Shown here: positions 22,592 to 33,800 of the stretch, one piece after another
Layout of the letters: every line of letters begins with the position of its first letter
How positions within the stretch are numbered: position 1 is the stretch's first letter
NCBI RefSeq assembly: GCF_003576645.1
Contig: NC_044930.1
Span: forward strand, 18,058,959-18,122,958
Direction: 5' to 3'
DNA from: Ipomoea triloba
Lineage: Eukaryota > Streptophyta > Magnoliopsida > Solanales > Convolvulaceae
Length of the DNA: 64,000 nucleotides
Program-made: the position numbers and the translations under genes
The notes under the pieces: generated by a model
Databases searched by the model: none
What the model was told of the DNA's origin: nothing
What the model saw: the letters and a program-made list of their open reading frames with translations, nothing else

Positions 22592-23660
22592 TTCGCCAAG
22601 AGTCTAAGGCTACACTAAAGACAATTGAGAATCAAATCTCTCAGATGTTTAAGATGATGTCAGATCGACACTACGGACAACTCCCAAGCAACACTGAAAA
22701 CAACCCAAAAGAGAGAGTCAACGCCATTGATGCCAAAGAAGAAACACATGAGAAATGTGATCCAATGGATGCTATCTGCGGAACTTGTCAATATAAGGTA
22801 GACGACCAAAGAAACAAGACTACCTCTTGTAGTCTTAATCTTGAATTAAAAAATGCGAACAGTTCATGCACCATATCAATGAAGGAACGCAAGGAGGAAA
22901 CCACTTCGGAAGAAGGCCCGAAAGAAAAGGAACTACCAAGAGACAACATCAAAAGCTCAAAAGAAAAGGAAACAGCTCGAGAAGGTAAATTTAAAGCTTT
23001 TATTCGAAAATTCTTCAATAACAAAGAATGCCGTGAGTTGTTTGAGAATGACATTTGTGATAATTTTACATGTTTAAGCCAAGAATCTTCGGCTTGTTTG
23101 ACTGAGGGAAACCCCAGAAAGAAGGGTGACCCTGGAGCTTTGTTAATCCCTTGTTCTATACAGAACATGGGACCTAGAAACGCTCTTGCTGATCTTGGTG
23201 CTTCTATCAATGTCATGTCTTTAAATCTTTTTGAAAAATTGAACTTACCACGTTTGAAACCGACGAGGCTGACTCTACGTTTGGCTGACGGAACCACACG
23301 GTATCCTGAAGGCTTAGTGGAAGATGTTCTAGTAAGAGTAGGAAAATTTCTTGTGCCTGTCAATTTTATTGTCTGTAAGATGGGAGATGATGATCCCCAT
23401 GAATCCTTAATTCTTGGAAGACCATTTCTGGCTACTTGTCGTGCATGAATAGATGTTAGTTCAGGAGAAATTACCCTGAGATTCGAAGGACAAGCCACGA
23501 ATGATGACAAGGAGAAGGCAAAAGAAGGAGCTGATGACGATGGAAGGGCGAAAGTCAAATCAAAGGTGAAACCAAAACCGAAGCGGAGGAACGATAAGCT
23601 TACTTGGAAAAATACGTGGGTACCAAAATGCTTCTTACCCACCACCAAGGAATATGGCTG
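22592..23660 (+). pseudogene. Athila-like gag C-terminus and aspartic protease
   Basis: An open frame enters from the gap and carries a charged Lys/Glu-rich linker, then ALADLGASINVMSLNLFEKL, the retroviral-type aspartic protease active site (D-L-G-A-S), with the partner strand SLILGRPFLATCRA. It stops with TGA at 23446-23448 where the family continues; reading through gives IDVSSGEITLRF and a basic stretch (KVKPKPKRR) until about 23660. The protease would cut Gag. No polymerase domain follows. Confidence 0.85.
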
Positions 23661-24603
23661 AATTCAAACCAAGGTATAATGCGTCTAGCCAATGACGTAA
23701 ACCGTAGCGCTACTTGGGAGGCAACCCAAGGTTTTAATAAAATGTTTTACATTATTGCTATGCTTTCGTTTTTAATGTTTTTGTTCTAATAAATTGCTAC
23801 AATCATATGGAACCATGTTTTGAGGACTAATTTGTAGGATTCGAGACTAGAAATTGCTTTGGAAGAGCTTAAATTGGATATAGGTATGAGAGGCAAGGCC
23901 AAAAATCAGAAGAAAACNGGATATAGGTATGAGAGGCAAGGCCAAAAATCAGAAGAAAACGATGTAGTGGACCTACACGAGGCTCACACGTGTGTAGCAG
24001 TGGTGGGAACGAGGCAGTAGCCTCCCATGCACACTCACACGCGTGTTGCCATGCGTGGGAGTGAGGCAGAGAGCTCCCACGCACGGTCACACGAGTGTGA
24101 CCGGCGTGGAGGCCCCTACGGGTTTAAAACCCTTGTTCGGCCATCCCACCTTATTTTGCTCCCAAAATCAATTTTTCTCTTCTCTTCTCCACGCAAGGAA
24201 GAACCAAACTCAAGGTTTGAACATACTTCTCACTTTTTACCATTCAAAGAAGATTAAAACATCAACATCAAGGTAATCTTTCATCTTTTTGACTCTTTAT
24301 CCTTGAATATTCATGAGTTTGGAAGAGTTTGAATGTGAAATTTATTCTACAATGCCTTGCATGATTTTGAATGATTAAATTGGTTATAATGCTTCATAAA
24401 ACTATCATTTGATGTTTTCTTTCATTATTGATGGTTACATTGATGGATTGTTGTATATTCTTGAACTTCAAGTGTGAACACCATTGATGAACAAATGGGT
24501 TTGTTAGATTTCTTGTTGAAATTATGAAATTGATGCTTGAATTGATGAATAAACTTGTTATAGAACTATTATATGTCATCAATTTGACTTTTCACATGCT
24601 ACA
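23661..24603 (+). other. Non-coding region with LTR-like block upstream of the env-like ORF
   Basis: Contains gcgctacttgggaggcaaccc (a self-complementary ttggg/ccaa hairpin) at 23708, a single-N join at 23918 with about 42 bp repeated on both sides, then 23965-24110 with cacacgtgtgtagcag and cacacgcgtgttgcc palindromes and a following gggtttaaaaccc. The order palindromes, GCGTGGAGGC, TTTAAA, leader imitates the element's own LTR (18294-18420) without being a copy. Confidence 0.5.
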
Positions 24604-24708
24604 TTGCCCAAATTGAATTTTCAATTTCAAAACCCTAATTTCGAATTTAGGGAAGAAGATGAAGTTGACTTTTTGAAATTCTTGACTTTTGTAGTTGACT
24701 TCTTATTT

Positions 24709-24960
24709 GACTATCAAATTGATATATCTTATGATGAATTTATGCAATTTGACTATCAAATTGATATATCTTATGATGAATTTATGCATTTTGACTATCA
24801 AATTGATATATCTTATGATGAATTTATGCATGTTGACTATCAAATTGATATATCTTATGATGAATTTATGCATGTTGACTATCAAATTGATATATCTTAT
24901 GATGAATTTATGCATGTGTACTATCAAATTGATATATCTTATGATGAATTTATGCATGTG
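24709..24960 (+). repeat. 42-bp tandem array, six units
   Basis: Units start at 24709, 24751, 24793, 24835, 24877 and 24919, each gactatcaaattgatatat plus a 23-bp tail, with one to three differences. 42 bp equals 14 codons, so an ORF through it reads (DYQIDISYDEFMHV)n, but nothing suggests it is translated. Confidence 0.92.
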
Positions 24961-25017
24961 TATGATAATGGAATGATATTGTTGATATTCTTATGCTTGA
25001 TTTGTCCAAAATATAGG

Positions 25018-25372
25018 GGAAACTATGGCGAAATTTTCAAAAATTCTTAGCCCTATATGGGAAACTATGGCGAAATTTTCAAAAATTCTTAGCCCTATAT
25101 GTTTGAAATCCGCGAAATTTTCAAAAATTCTTAGCCCTATATGTTTGAAATCCATTATCTTGACAAAAATTCTTAGCCCTATATGTTTGAAATCCATTAT
25201 CTTGACAATGAATTTTACACAAATATAATGGTGACTTATTCAAAGCCAATTACCATGAATGATAATTTAATGGTGACTTATTCAAAGCCAATTACCATGA
25301 ATGATAATTTCTATAATTTGTAGGATGGGCCAATTACCATGAATGATAATTTCTATAATTTGTAGGATGGTA
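25018..25372 (+). repeat. Second 42-bp-lag array with drifting unit
   Basis: attcttagccctatat recurs at 25043, 25085, 25127 and 25169; gtttgaaatccattatctt at 25143 and 25185; aatggtgacttattcaaag at 25227 and 25269; ccaattaccatgaatgataa at 25288-25289 and 25330-25331. The lag is 42 bp throughout although the repeated text changes completely along the array. Confidence 0.88.
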
Positions 25373-26601
25373 CGCTCGAAAGAAATTGCAAAGAAATCAA
25401 AGCATGATGTAGGAGAATTGAGTCGATCAAGGACACGGCAGCACACTACAGCTCAACAGGCTATACAAGAGCCGGGGTCAAGGTCACTACGACACTTGAC
25501 ACCCATTCAACTCGCGACAGTAGACAACTATAAAGGAAAGCAGCTTTCTGTTGGCCGTCACTTTGAGGATAATGTTTTAAGAGAATTTGGTTGTTTGGAA
25601 AAAGTGAATATGCTCCTTAGACACCCACAGCTCCGCTATCTGTTTCAGTGGAGAGGACCCACCTATGCACCTGTCACCTATGAATTCTTGGCGACCCTGG
25701 AGATTAGAAAGGAAGTCAACGATGCAAGGGAATCTATTTCATTCACTCTTTTCGGCAACCACTACAGTATATCTGTTAACACTTTGGGTGTTACACTCGG
25801 TTTTCATGATGCAACAAGCGTGTCCATGCCATATTTCAGAGATTTCAAAGAAGATTTTGATTCAGATGAAGTTGCTAGACGATATTGGAGAAGCATCACA
25901 AACAATGCCCCATACAACTCTTCAAACTTGAAGGCAAAGCTCATCACCCGGAATGCTCTGAAGGCTATCAGATTAGCCTTTGCTATAAATCTCTCTGGCT
26001 GAACCACGAATAGAAACAAGGTATACAAGCAGGACTTATTCTACATGTGGTGCATGGAGAATGATGTCAGTATCAACATGGGCGTTCAGGCTAGGAAATG
26101 GCTCCAAACCCAACAAAGCCAAAGGTTCAGACTGTATTTATTGGACCTTTTGTTACTAAACTGTGTATTGGGTTGGGCCTACTGAACCAGTTGATTGGAG
26201 AGAGATCCGATGGTTGCTCAATTTCTTTTACCGTGGATGAGTTCTTTGCCGCAGAACTACGGCTTGGAGGTGATGATGCACCCGATTTAAATGTTTCTGA
26301 TAATGATGATGAGGACGAGGAAGAGAATGAGGAGGACGATGTTGCACAGGAGCAAGGCCCTACTCCTATGGATTGGGCAGCGTCGCAGAATTTTCATAGA
26401 CAGCTCCATGAGGAACAAATGAACTATTGGCGCGAGGAGCATACTTGGCAGCAAGGCCACTTCACATCCATCTCCGCAAGACAGGATGTTCACACCTAGG
26501 ACCTCAACTGCATGAGACAAGCGGTGGAGGATAATGATAGAAGAATTGCCGCTCTTGAAGCTAGATTCGACAGGCAATTCCATCCCTTCGGTGATGATTG
26601 A
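25367..26601 (+). pseudogene. Athila-type env-like / ORF-1 family protein, broken
   Basis: Starts MVRSKEIAKK at 25367, just after ttgtag, which resembles a 3' splice site. The frame is open to TGA 26000-26002, with FQWRGPTYAPVTYEFLATLE and SISVNTLGVTLGF, resembling the plant ATHILA ORF-1 domain found at the env position of Athila elements. It then needs a readthrough and a frame change near 26085-26098 into a second segment (26098-26499) with GPFVTKLCIGLGLL and an acidic DNDDEDEEENEEDD tract, stop TAG 26497-26499, and a coiled tail to about 26601. No clear signal peptide. The function is unknown in the family; env-like is a positional name. Confidence 0.7.
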
Positions 26602-28461
26602 TGCCTTCCTCAACTATTCTCGGTCCTGACTGATTGACACTTGATTCTGAGTTCTGTGACTTTGGTTAATATGATTGCTGGTCCCGTTTGAACATTAGGA
26701 TCCCTATGCGCGGGGTTCCGACTTTTATTTCTTTTATCTCTTTACTTTGCTTTATTTATCTTTATCGCTTTATGTTATTTAATGTCCAACTGCTTTACTT
26801 TTTTGCATTTCTATCCGGATATTTCTACTTATTTTTATGCTTTATTGTCTAAATTTTTGTTATTTTTATTACTTTTATATTTCTATCAGTTTATAATAAT
26901 TGAATAGTACTCCGAAAACCCTTTTTTTTGTATGTTATGTCTCTATTTCTTATAGAGCATCTATAATGGGAGCAGGCCTATGCTGGAAGCTAAAGTGTGG
27001 AAAGAGGGATGCATACTTGGTTTATCCTCTTATCCCTTTTCTAATTTTAAGCCCCGTTTTGATCTTTAAAGTGTTGAAATATTTTCTTTATAGCTTTGTG
27101 TATGAGTATATTACAGTTTGCCATGATTAATAGGATCGTTTGATGCATACCCTATATCCCAGAGCAATTTCCAAAGTGTGGAAAGGGATTTTTATTTGTC
27201 TACCCTTAGAATCCCAGTTTCGTTCCTTTACCTTGTGCGTATGGAAATATCGAGGACGATGTTTACTTTAAAGTGTGGAAAGGACGCACTTTGTGCTTTA
27301 CATGCTTACATGCTTAGTTTAGAAGTTGAAGCTCTTGGGAATGATAAGCGGGTGCATTTGTAGTTTTGAAAAGAGAGTTATTATTTGTGTTATCTAGGGA
27401 GAATTTTGACTAGATGCCCAAAAATTTTTACTCTCGAAATATCTTTGAGGAAGTTACTTTTCGCACCCATGAGAGTGTTTAGAGCCAAATAAGTTTATAT
27501 TCTTGCCTGCTTGCATGATGTTCACCTCTTATTTACGTAGGACCTTAGTCAAGGATCTCTCGAAGTGGGAGTGTGCACTCTTTAATTTGAGAAAGATAAA
27601 ACTAGCGAGGCCCAGAATTGAACTAACCTTGGTAGGGCATGGGGCAAAAGGTGAGCCTAATGGTGAGCTTAATGAGAAAACAAAACCCTTGAACATTAAA
27701 TAGAAAAAGGCATGAGGGGTTGACACGAGGAGAAGTCGAAAAGGCAAAAGGCCAATCACCAAAGAGTTTAAAAATTGAGGGAAGCCAATTCGTTGGGTTG
27801 TGTCCAAACCATAGTCTTCGGTAAGCAAAAAGCTTTATCTGGAGTCGGTTGTTCACATAAAAAGATCCCAAGAATTGAGAAAATAGAGCTGAGGTGAGCC
27901 GCTTTGCTAGGATTCGAGTACCCATTGCACTGACCTTCGAAAAAGCATGGATCTCCATGTGAAGTCGGGTGGCTCGATGACGTTATCCTAGGAAGTGAGA
28001 AGAAAGAGGGACCGCGCTAAGCCAAAAGCGGTGAGTGGTCCATGCCCCTACCCTCATTTACATTTACGTTGGGCTTTGGCGTATAAGGATGGAAAGTTGA
28101 TTAGCTAGTGCACATCGTTCCCACTAGTGAGATCGGCTAGAGGCCCTATTTAAATAGAAGGTGAACCAAAACTTTGGAAATGCATGCTTGCGTATGGTGC
28201 GAGAAGTGTGATCCTTTGTTTTATTTGATTATCTACAACAGGTTTTTATTTCTTGGAAATATATCTTGAGTTGCTGGCATCTGACCAAAATCCTTTATAG
28301 ATAACACAAATGATTTCCCCCGTTTCAACAATCTTAGACACCCATCATTTTGACTTGCCAAAAGCTTTGTTTTGCATGAGAGAGTATCTCGGAGACTTAT
28401 ATGCTTAGAAAGAAAAAAAAGTCTTGCTTGAGGACAAGCAAGAAACAAAGTGTGGAAAATT
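26602..28461 (+). other. 3' untranslated region of the Athila-like element with repeated polypurine-like motifs
   Basis: No ORF with family support. AAAGTGTGGAAA occurs at about 26991, 27175, 27271 and 28447; only the last abuts the right LTR and should be the true polypurine primer. The rest is AT- and G-rich spacer, including repeated aagaggga/gaagtcg words near 27720-28020. Confidence 0.7.
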
Positions 28462-29786
28462 TGATAAGACTCCGAGATACCCTTATTTCAGGCACATTTT
28501 AGGGTGTTTTATCGCGTCTATAGCATCCTTATTTGGTAAATTATGTGCGTAAATGCTTGAAAATCACTAACTGATGCACAAAAGCTATTTTTAGCTTAAA
28601 AGAAGTAAAACAGGAGCCCCGGGAGCAAATAGGACCAAAAGATGAGCTTAAAGAGCAAACCAGGCAAAAGCGGAGCCCCGGAGGACCAATCTGGAAGGCC
28701 ACACGCGTGTGAGCAAGCGTGGAAACTTTCCAGAAGCTCCCCACGCACGCTCACACGCGTGTGAGAGGCGTGGAGGCGTGATGCGCGAATTTCAGCTAGG
28801 GTTGTCATTTCGGAGACTATTTAAACCCCTTTGATGAATTTCTAAGGGAGGATTTTCCAGAATTTTAGTTTTCCCTTTCCTTAGTTTTCCTTTGGAGAGT
28901 TTTCTCAATTTTTCTTAGTTTTTAGATTAGATCAATCTCCATTGTAGAAGACAACAAGCTTGGATTGAAGATCTTCTTCTCTCTAGGTGATCTCTATTTC
29001 ATTTCTATAATTTTAGCTATCTTGTTCTTGGATTAAATTAGCTTTTACTTTCATTTCATATCATGATTAGCTAATTTAGTCTAGGGATTTGGATTGTGTG
29101 ATTGAATATTGCTTTTGTGATGATCTTATTTCTATATCTTGGATCTATGAGTTTGTGTTGATGGATTATCTATTCTTGTCTTTTGATTGTTGTTTTGATG
29201 AGATCTCGTTGGATTTGGCCAATCTAGATGAGAGATTGAGCTCTTGACTCTTTCATATCTCTGATTAGAGTTAGGATTTGAAGCTTTACACAATCAAAGT
29301 TCCTATGGACTTCTTAAGAATAGTAGGATAGTGTGTAGCTTAAGTGTTTGATAAAATTCCTCTTAGAACTTTGGATGCTTGAAGGCACTCCTAAGTCAAA
29401 GAAGCCTTAGTACACAAGGTGGAAAAGGACTAAGACAACACACTCTTGAATAGACAATATCCTAGCAATCCTAATCCATGACCTTAGACTCTCACTATGC
29501 AATATTCATGAACACTATCCAATCCCTACCCCTTTTACATATTCCCAAAATCACTTTTACTTTACTACTCTCTTGCACTCAAACCAACCAATGAACTACA
29601 CTCTCACTTGCAATTCCACCCTTCACCACACTCAAGTCCTATGCATGATCCAATCAAGTAAACTCCCGAATGTTTGAGACACCTCCACGTCCCTCCTTCG
29701 AGACCGACACTCGGGGAGTCACAGACTTTCCGTTTTAACATAAATATCTTTTGACGAATCAACCCCTACACAATACTGCTTCTTCT
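28462..29786 (+). repeat. 3' LTR of the Athila-like element
   Basis: 1325 bp from TGATAAGACTCC to CTTCTTCT. Differences from the 5' LTR seen by eye: about twelve substitutions and one 1-bp indel (an extra C near 29525). Followed by the target duplication CACAC. Confidence 0.92.
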
Positions 29787-29791
29787 CACAC

Positions 29792-29872
29792 TTAATGAGA
29801 TATGATATGATTGATGAGATATGATGAGAATGATGGTAATGATGGATTGAATGAGTTTACTCCAATACTACT
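29792..29872 (+). mobile_element. Resumption of the 16013 LTR-like segment
   Basis: Short AT-rich stretch with gatgagatatgat repeats directly after the target duplication. By logic it is the continuation of sequence ending at 18054. Confidence 0.4.
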
Positions 29873-30520
29873 GATAAGTGTCAAAAGATGCTTAATCTAG
29901 AGGTTTGTCTTGCATGGATTTTGTATTCTTTACGCATGAAATGATTGATGAATGAAGTAATTTTGGGGAAAATGCACTTTGGTGATTGCATGTGTAGTAG
30001 GAAATATGTTGCTATAATTTGCAGGATTTTGGGGCTAAAATGGAAGATTCAGAGCAAAATTGCGTAGGGAAGAACAAGGCCCAAATCACGCTGTTGTCAC
30101 TAGCGTGACCTTGGGCGTGATCAGGCTCTGGTCCCAAATCATGCTGCTGTCACTCAACGTGACACCGACGTGATTGTGTAATAATTCCAAATCACGCCGG
30201 CATCACGCGCGTGATCCCAAATCATGTCTCGACGAATCCTTATAAATTGATGAAAGGTGTTGAATTTTATAGAGTTCATTTTTTTGATTTTTTTTCCATT
30301 CCTAAGGTAGCCACTTCCATGTAACTTCCTTTTAGAGAGAGAAAGAGCCCTAGAGAATGTAGATTATCAAGAAACCTCTTTGTTGTTAGAGATTACTCTT
30401 TAATTGCTCTTGTTGCTAGATTGATTCTTGAAAGTTGCATTTCCAATTTGATGATGAGGAGTGCCTAGGTAACCTAGGAATTGGGGTGATTGACTTGTGA
30501 TTATGCATTTCTGATTCAAT
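29873..30520 (+). mobile_element. Truncated Athila-like LTR (different family)
   Basis: Begins tgataagtgtcaaaagatgc. It carries repeated aatcacgctg/cgtgatc palindromic words (30085-30230), a tataaattgatg TATA-like site near 30240, and a CT/AG leader. The layout parallels the 18055 LTR but the sequence is different. Its 3' part is cut by the next element near 30520. Borders approximate. Confidence 0.45.
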
Positions 30521-30852
30521 TTGTTATAGAGGCTAGGGTTGTGTTCTTGAGGTCTTGTTATGTTCTCGACAGAAAGCTCTTGTCAATGGGCGAGGAGCTG
30601 GGGTTGATGAAGAGGCTATGGTGTAAGAAAGGAAGGATGTAGGTAGCAAGTACGAAATTGTAAAGACAGAAGGAGTTTCTAGAGTCTCCGACTCCTTAAT
30701 TTCTTTAACTTCAATGCTTGCTTTATTCAATTCTCCAGAGTCTGGTACTTATAGCAAAGCTATTACATATTTCAAAAGGAAGGAAGAATATTGTCTTTCT
30801 TAAAATAAATTCACTAACAAAGGAAATAAAAAGATCATCTTGATTTGTTTTC

Positions 30853-33800
30853 TTAATTTGCTGCCTGTGTATCTTCTGTGCGATTTTGAATCCGACGCTG
30901 ATATGACTTTCCTAAGAACGCATCATTACTCCCCTCCTGGACAACAAACTTGTCCTCAAGCTTGAAAGAAGGAAACTGGAGCTTAAAGTCATGTAGTTGC
31001 TCCCAAGTGGCGTCTTCTGCTGAAATACCCTCCCAAGCAACCAAAATCTTCGGTGAACCACGATTGAGCGTGGAACGCAGAATCCTTTGAGGTTAGAGGA
31101 CCAGTCGGCCATCAGTGATTGGTGGCAAGGTCGGAAGTTGCGAAGGAGGATCACCCACGCAGTTATACTCTGTATGCCACAGGACCAATGCGTTGTAAAA
31201 TTTTATAGGGCCCATACCATCATGGGGATAACTTATGGAATTGTCTACGGACAAGAGAATGTTGTTTGTATTGTTGTAGACGAATCCAAACCCACTGATT
31301 AGGCTCAAAGTTTACCTCCTTGTGATGCTTATCATATTGTTCCTGCATACGAGCCTGAGCCTCATGAAGGTGATGACGCGCATGGGCCAAAATCTCGTCT
31401 CGCGTCTGCAGGAGCTCATCCACAGCAGCCACTCGAGCTGTGCCTGGTTCAAAAGGGATTAGGCGAGGAGGATCATGACCATAGACCATCTGAAATGGAT
31501 TTGTCTTGAGGGAAGAGTGAAAGGAAGTATTATAGCAATACTCTGCCCATGGAAGAGCGTCTACCCAATGACGCGGATAACTACTAAAGGGACACCTCAA
31601 GTACATCTCAATTGTGCGATTGACCACCTCCGTTTGACCATCAGATTGTGGGTGATGATATCTACTATTTTGTACAATAATTCACCCCTTATTTGAGTTA
31701 TTTTTATGCTTATTTTCTTTATCCTAGTGAAATTGAGAATTATTTGTGTTATATTGTCACAAGGGTTGAATTATCTACAAGGAGCAGCAAAGGAAGAATT
31801 TTGGAACATTTTGGACAAGTTTTGGAAGAAAAGGAAATTACCAAGGAAGAATAGGAAACAAGAATAAGAATTGGAAAAGAATTGGAAGTTGCCTCATGGG
31901 CCCAAGGCCCATCTATCTCCTATATATTCTACATATTCTCTACAATTTAAGGAGTTCCCAACCCTAGTTAGTTTTAGTTTATTTTTCCCCTTCTCTTTAT
32001 ATTTCCCTAGCATAGTTTAGATTAGTTTTATATTAGATTATTTAATTTCAAGCTTGGAATCACAGATTGAAGTTGGATTTGTTCTTCATTATCAGTAAAA
32101 TTTTCTCTTCCCTTAATATTTCTTGCAGTATTTATGATTATTTATTATTACTTTGCTTTGTTTACTTTTATGATGCATGAGTAATTAGCTTTTGGGTTTG
32201 GATTAGGGTTCTATCGCTATTCTTGATGCTAGGTTTATGATTATTGCATATAGGGAAAATTTATTAACCTAGGTTTTTTATGTTTGAATTGGATTATAAA
32301 TTCCTCTTATTGATAATTGATGCGCAGCTTTTATTGATTTGCTTTGGAGAGGATTTCATCACAACAAAAGTTGGGTGGAAGACTCAGCCTAACCAATTTC
32401 AACCCAATTTTTCTTATTATGAGAATAGGGGTAATTTGGGGGCTTATAATGCTTTTGTGTTTTAAGGTTATGATTGATGCATCATGAAAGTGGGGCAATC
32501 CTAGCCTAATTCTAGTTTATTGATTACGAAAGTAGCTGAACTGAATTCTTGAGTGCATTGCCAATAAATCCCTTGGTTAATTGTTTTTCCCTAATTTTGA
32601 GATTGTTAGAGCATCAAGATTGCAATACCCCTAATCTGATCCATTCTTTTATCATATAGTTTATCCCTTATTTTATTTGCATTCCTTTTATTTCTCATAT
32701 TTAATCATAATTTACTTGGATTTTAGTGAATTCCAATACTTCAGTGCCTAGAATTTAATAATTCACACAATACGTGACATAGCCCCAATGCTCAGCGGAA
32801 CGATATTTTACACCCTCTTTTACACTCACAATTATACTCATCAGGTGATATGCCGATGAAAAGGATAGCGTTGTGCGACAAAGCAGAAAAAGCTCCTTCC
32901 AAAACAAGCTCGTGAATGATGGGTCCCGGTCACTGACTATACTCTCAGGGATTCCATGCAATTTAACAATGTTGTCGTAGAAGATGGATGCTACAGAGGA
33001 TGCTGTATATGGGTGAGCCAACTGGAAGAAGTGAGCATATTTAGACAAGCGATCAACAACTACTATAATCACCGTTTTCCCTCTTCGGTAGACCAACTAT
33101 GAAATCCATGGAAACCTCTGACCAAATCTGCTCCAGAATAGGGAGTGGTTGTAACATACCGAAGGGGTGTGTGTTCTGCCACTTGTGCTGCTGGCAAATG
33201 GTGCACTGGGCAATGAATTCCCTTACAGATTCAGCAAGCTTGGGCCAATAAAATTCCCTCCGGATGCGATGGATTGTCTTCTGAACACCCTCATGAGTAG
33301 AGCCATGAATTTTGTATAGCATAATAGGAATAAACTTAGAAGATGGAATCAGAACCAGTTTAGTACCTTTAAACAAAAGACAATCACTAACAGTCCAAAC
33401 ACCAGTAGAGTCTTATGTTACGCGGGCTACCCATGCACGCCCTTCTGATGTCTATGCGAGGTCATCCCGGATATCCTGTAGTAGGGAGGAATGTGGGCAT
33501 GAGATGGCAAATAGAGTGCTAGGCTCTTTATCCCACCTTGAGAGGACATCTGCCACAACATTAAGCCTCCCAGGCTTATATTCCACCTTGAAATCAAATC
33601 ACAAAAGTTTGCTCATCTAATGTTGTTCTGAGGAGGTGGTGAGTCGTTGTTGCAGCGGGTATTTCAAGCTATAATGGTCCATTTTCATGACAAATTCCCT
33701 CCCCCACAGATAGCGACGCCAGTGGCGTATAGCTTGGGACAACCCAATGAGTTCCCGCTCATAGGCTTGAAATTTCAGGTGCCTATCGGCCAACTTGCGG

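Larger units (their letters stand above)
18055..29786 (+). mobile_element. Athila-like Ty3 retrotransposon, RT/integrase-less, young
   Basis: Complete by structure: LTRs 18055-19378 and 28462-29786, target duplication CACAC (18050-18054, 29787-29791), a primer-binding site complementary to tRNA-Asp right after the left LTR, gag, a DLGASINVM protease, a long 3' region with an env-like ORF, and purine-rich AAAGTGTGGAAAATTT before the right LTR. No reverse transcriptase, RNase H or integrase motif is seen in any frame between the protease and the env-like ORF, so it would depend on a partner for replication unless the N gap (22328-22591) hides more than its nominal size. By eye the LTRs differ at about a dozen sites in 1.3 kb, indicating recent insertion. 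Internal length is inflated by an assembly duplication. Confidence 0.85.

Noticed and set aside
22788..23648. 286-codon minus-strand ORF
   Set aside because: Antisense shadow of the Athila-like gag/protease frame, which has the family motifs.
24604..25050. 148-codon ORF made of repeated DYQIDISYDEFMH units
   Set aside because: It is open only because the tandem unit is 42 bp (a multiple of three) and lacks stops; it is open in several frames and on both strands. No start context or homology.
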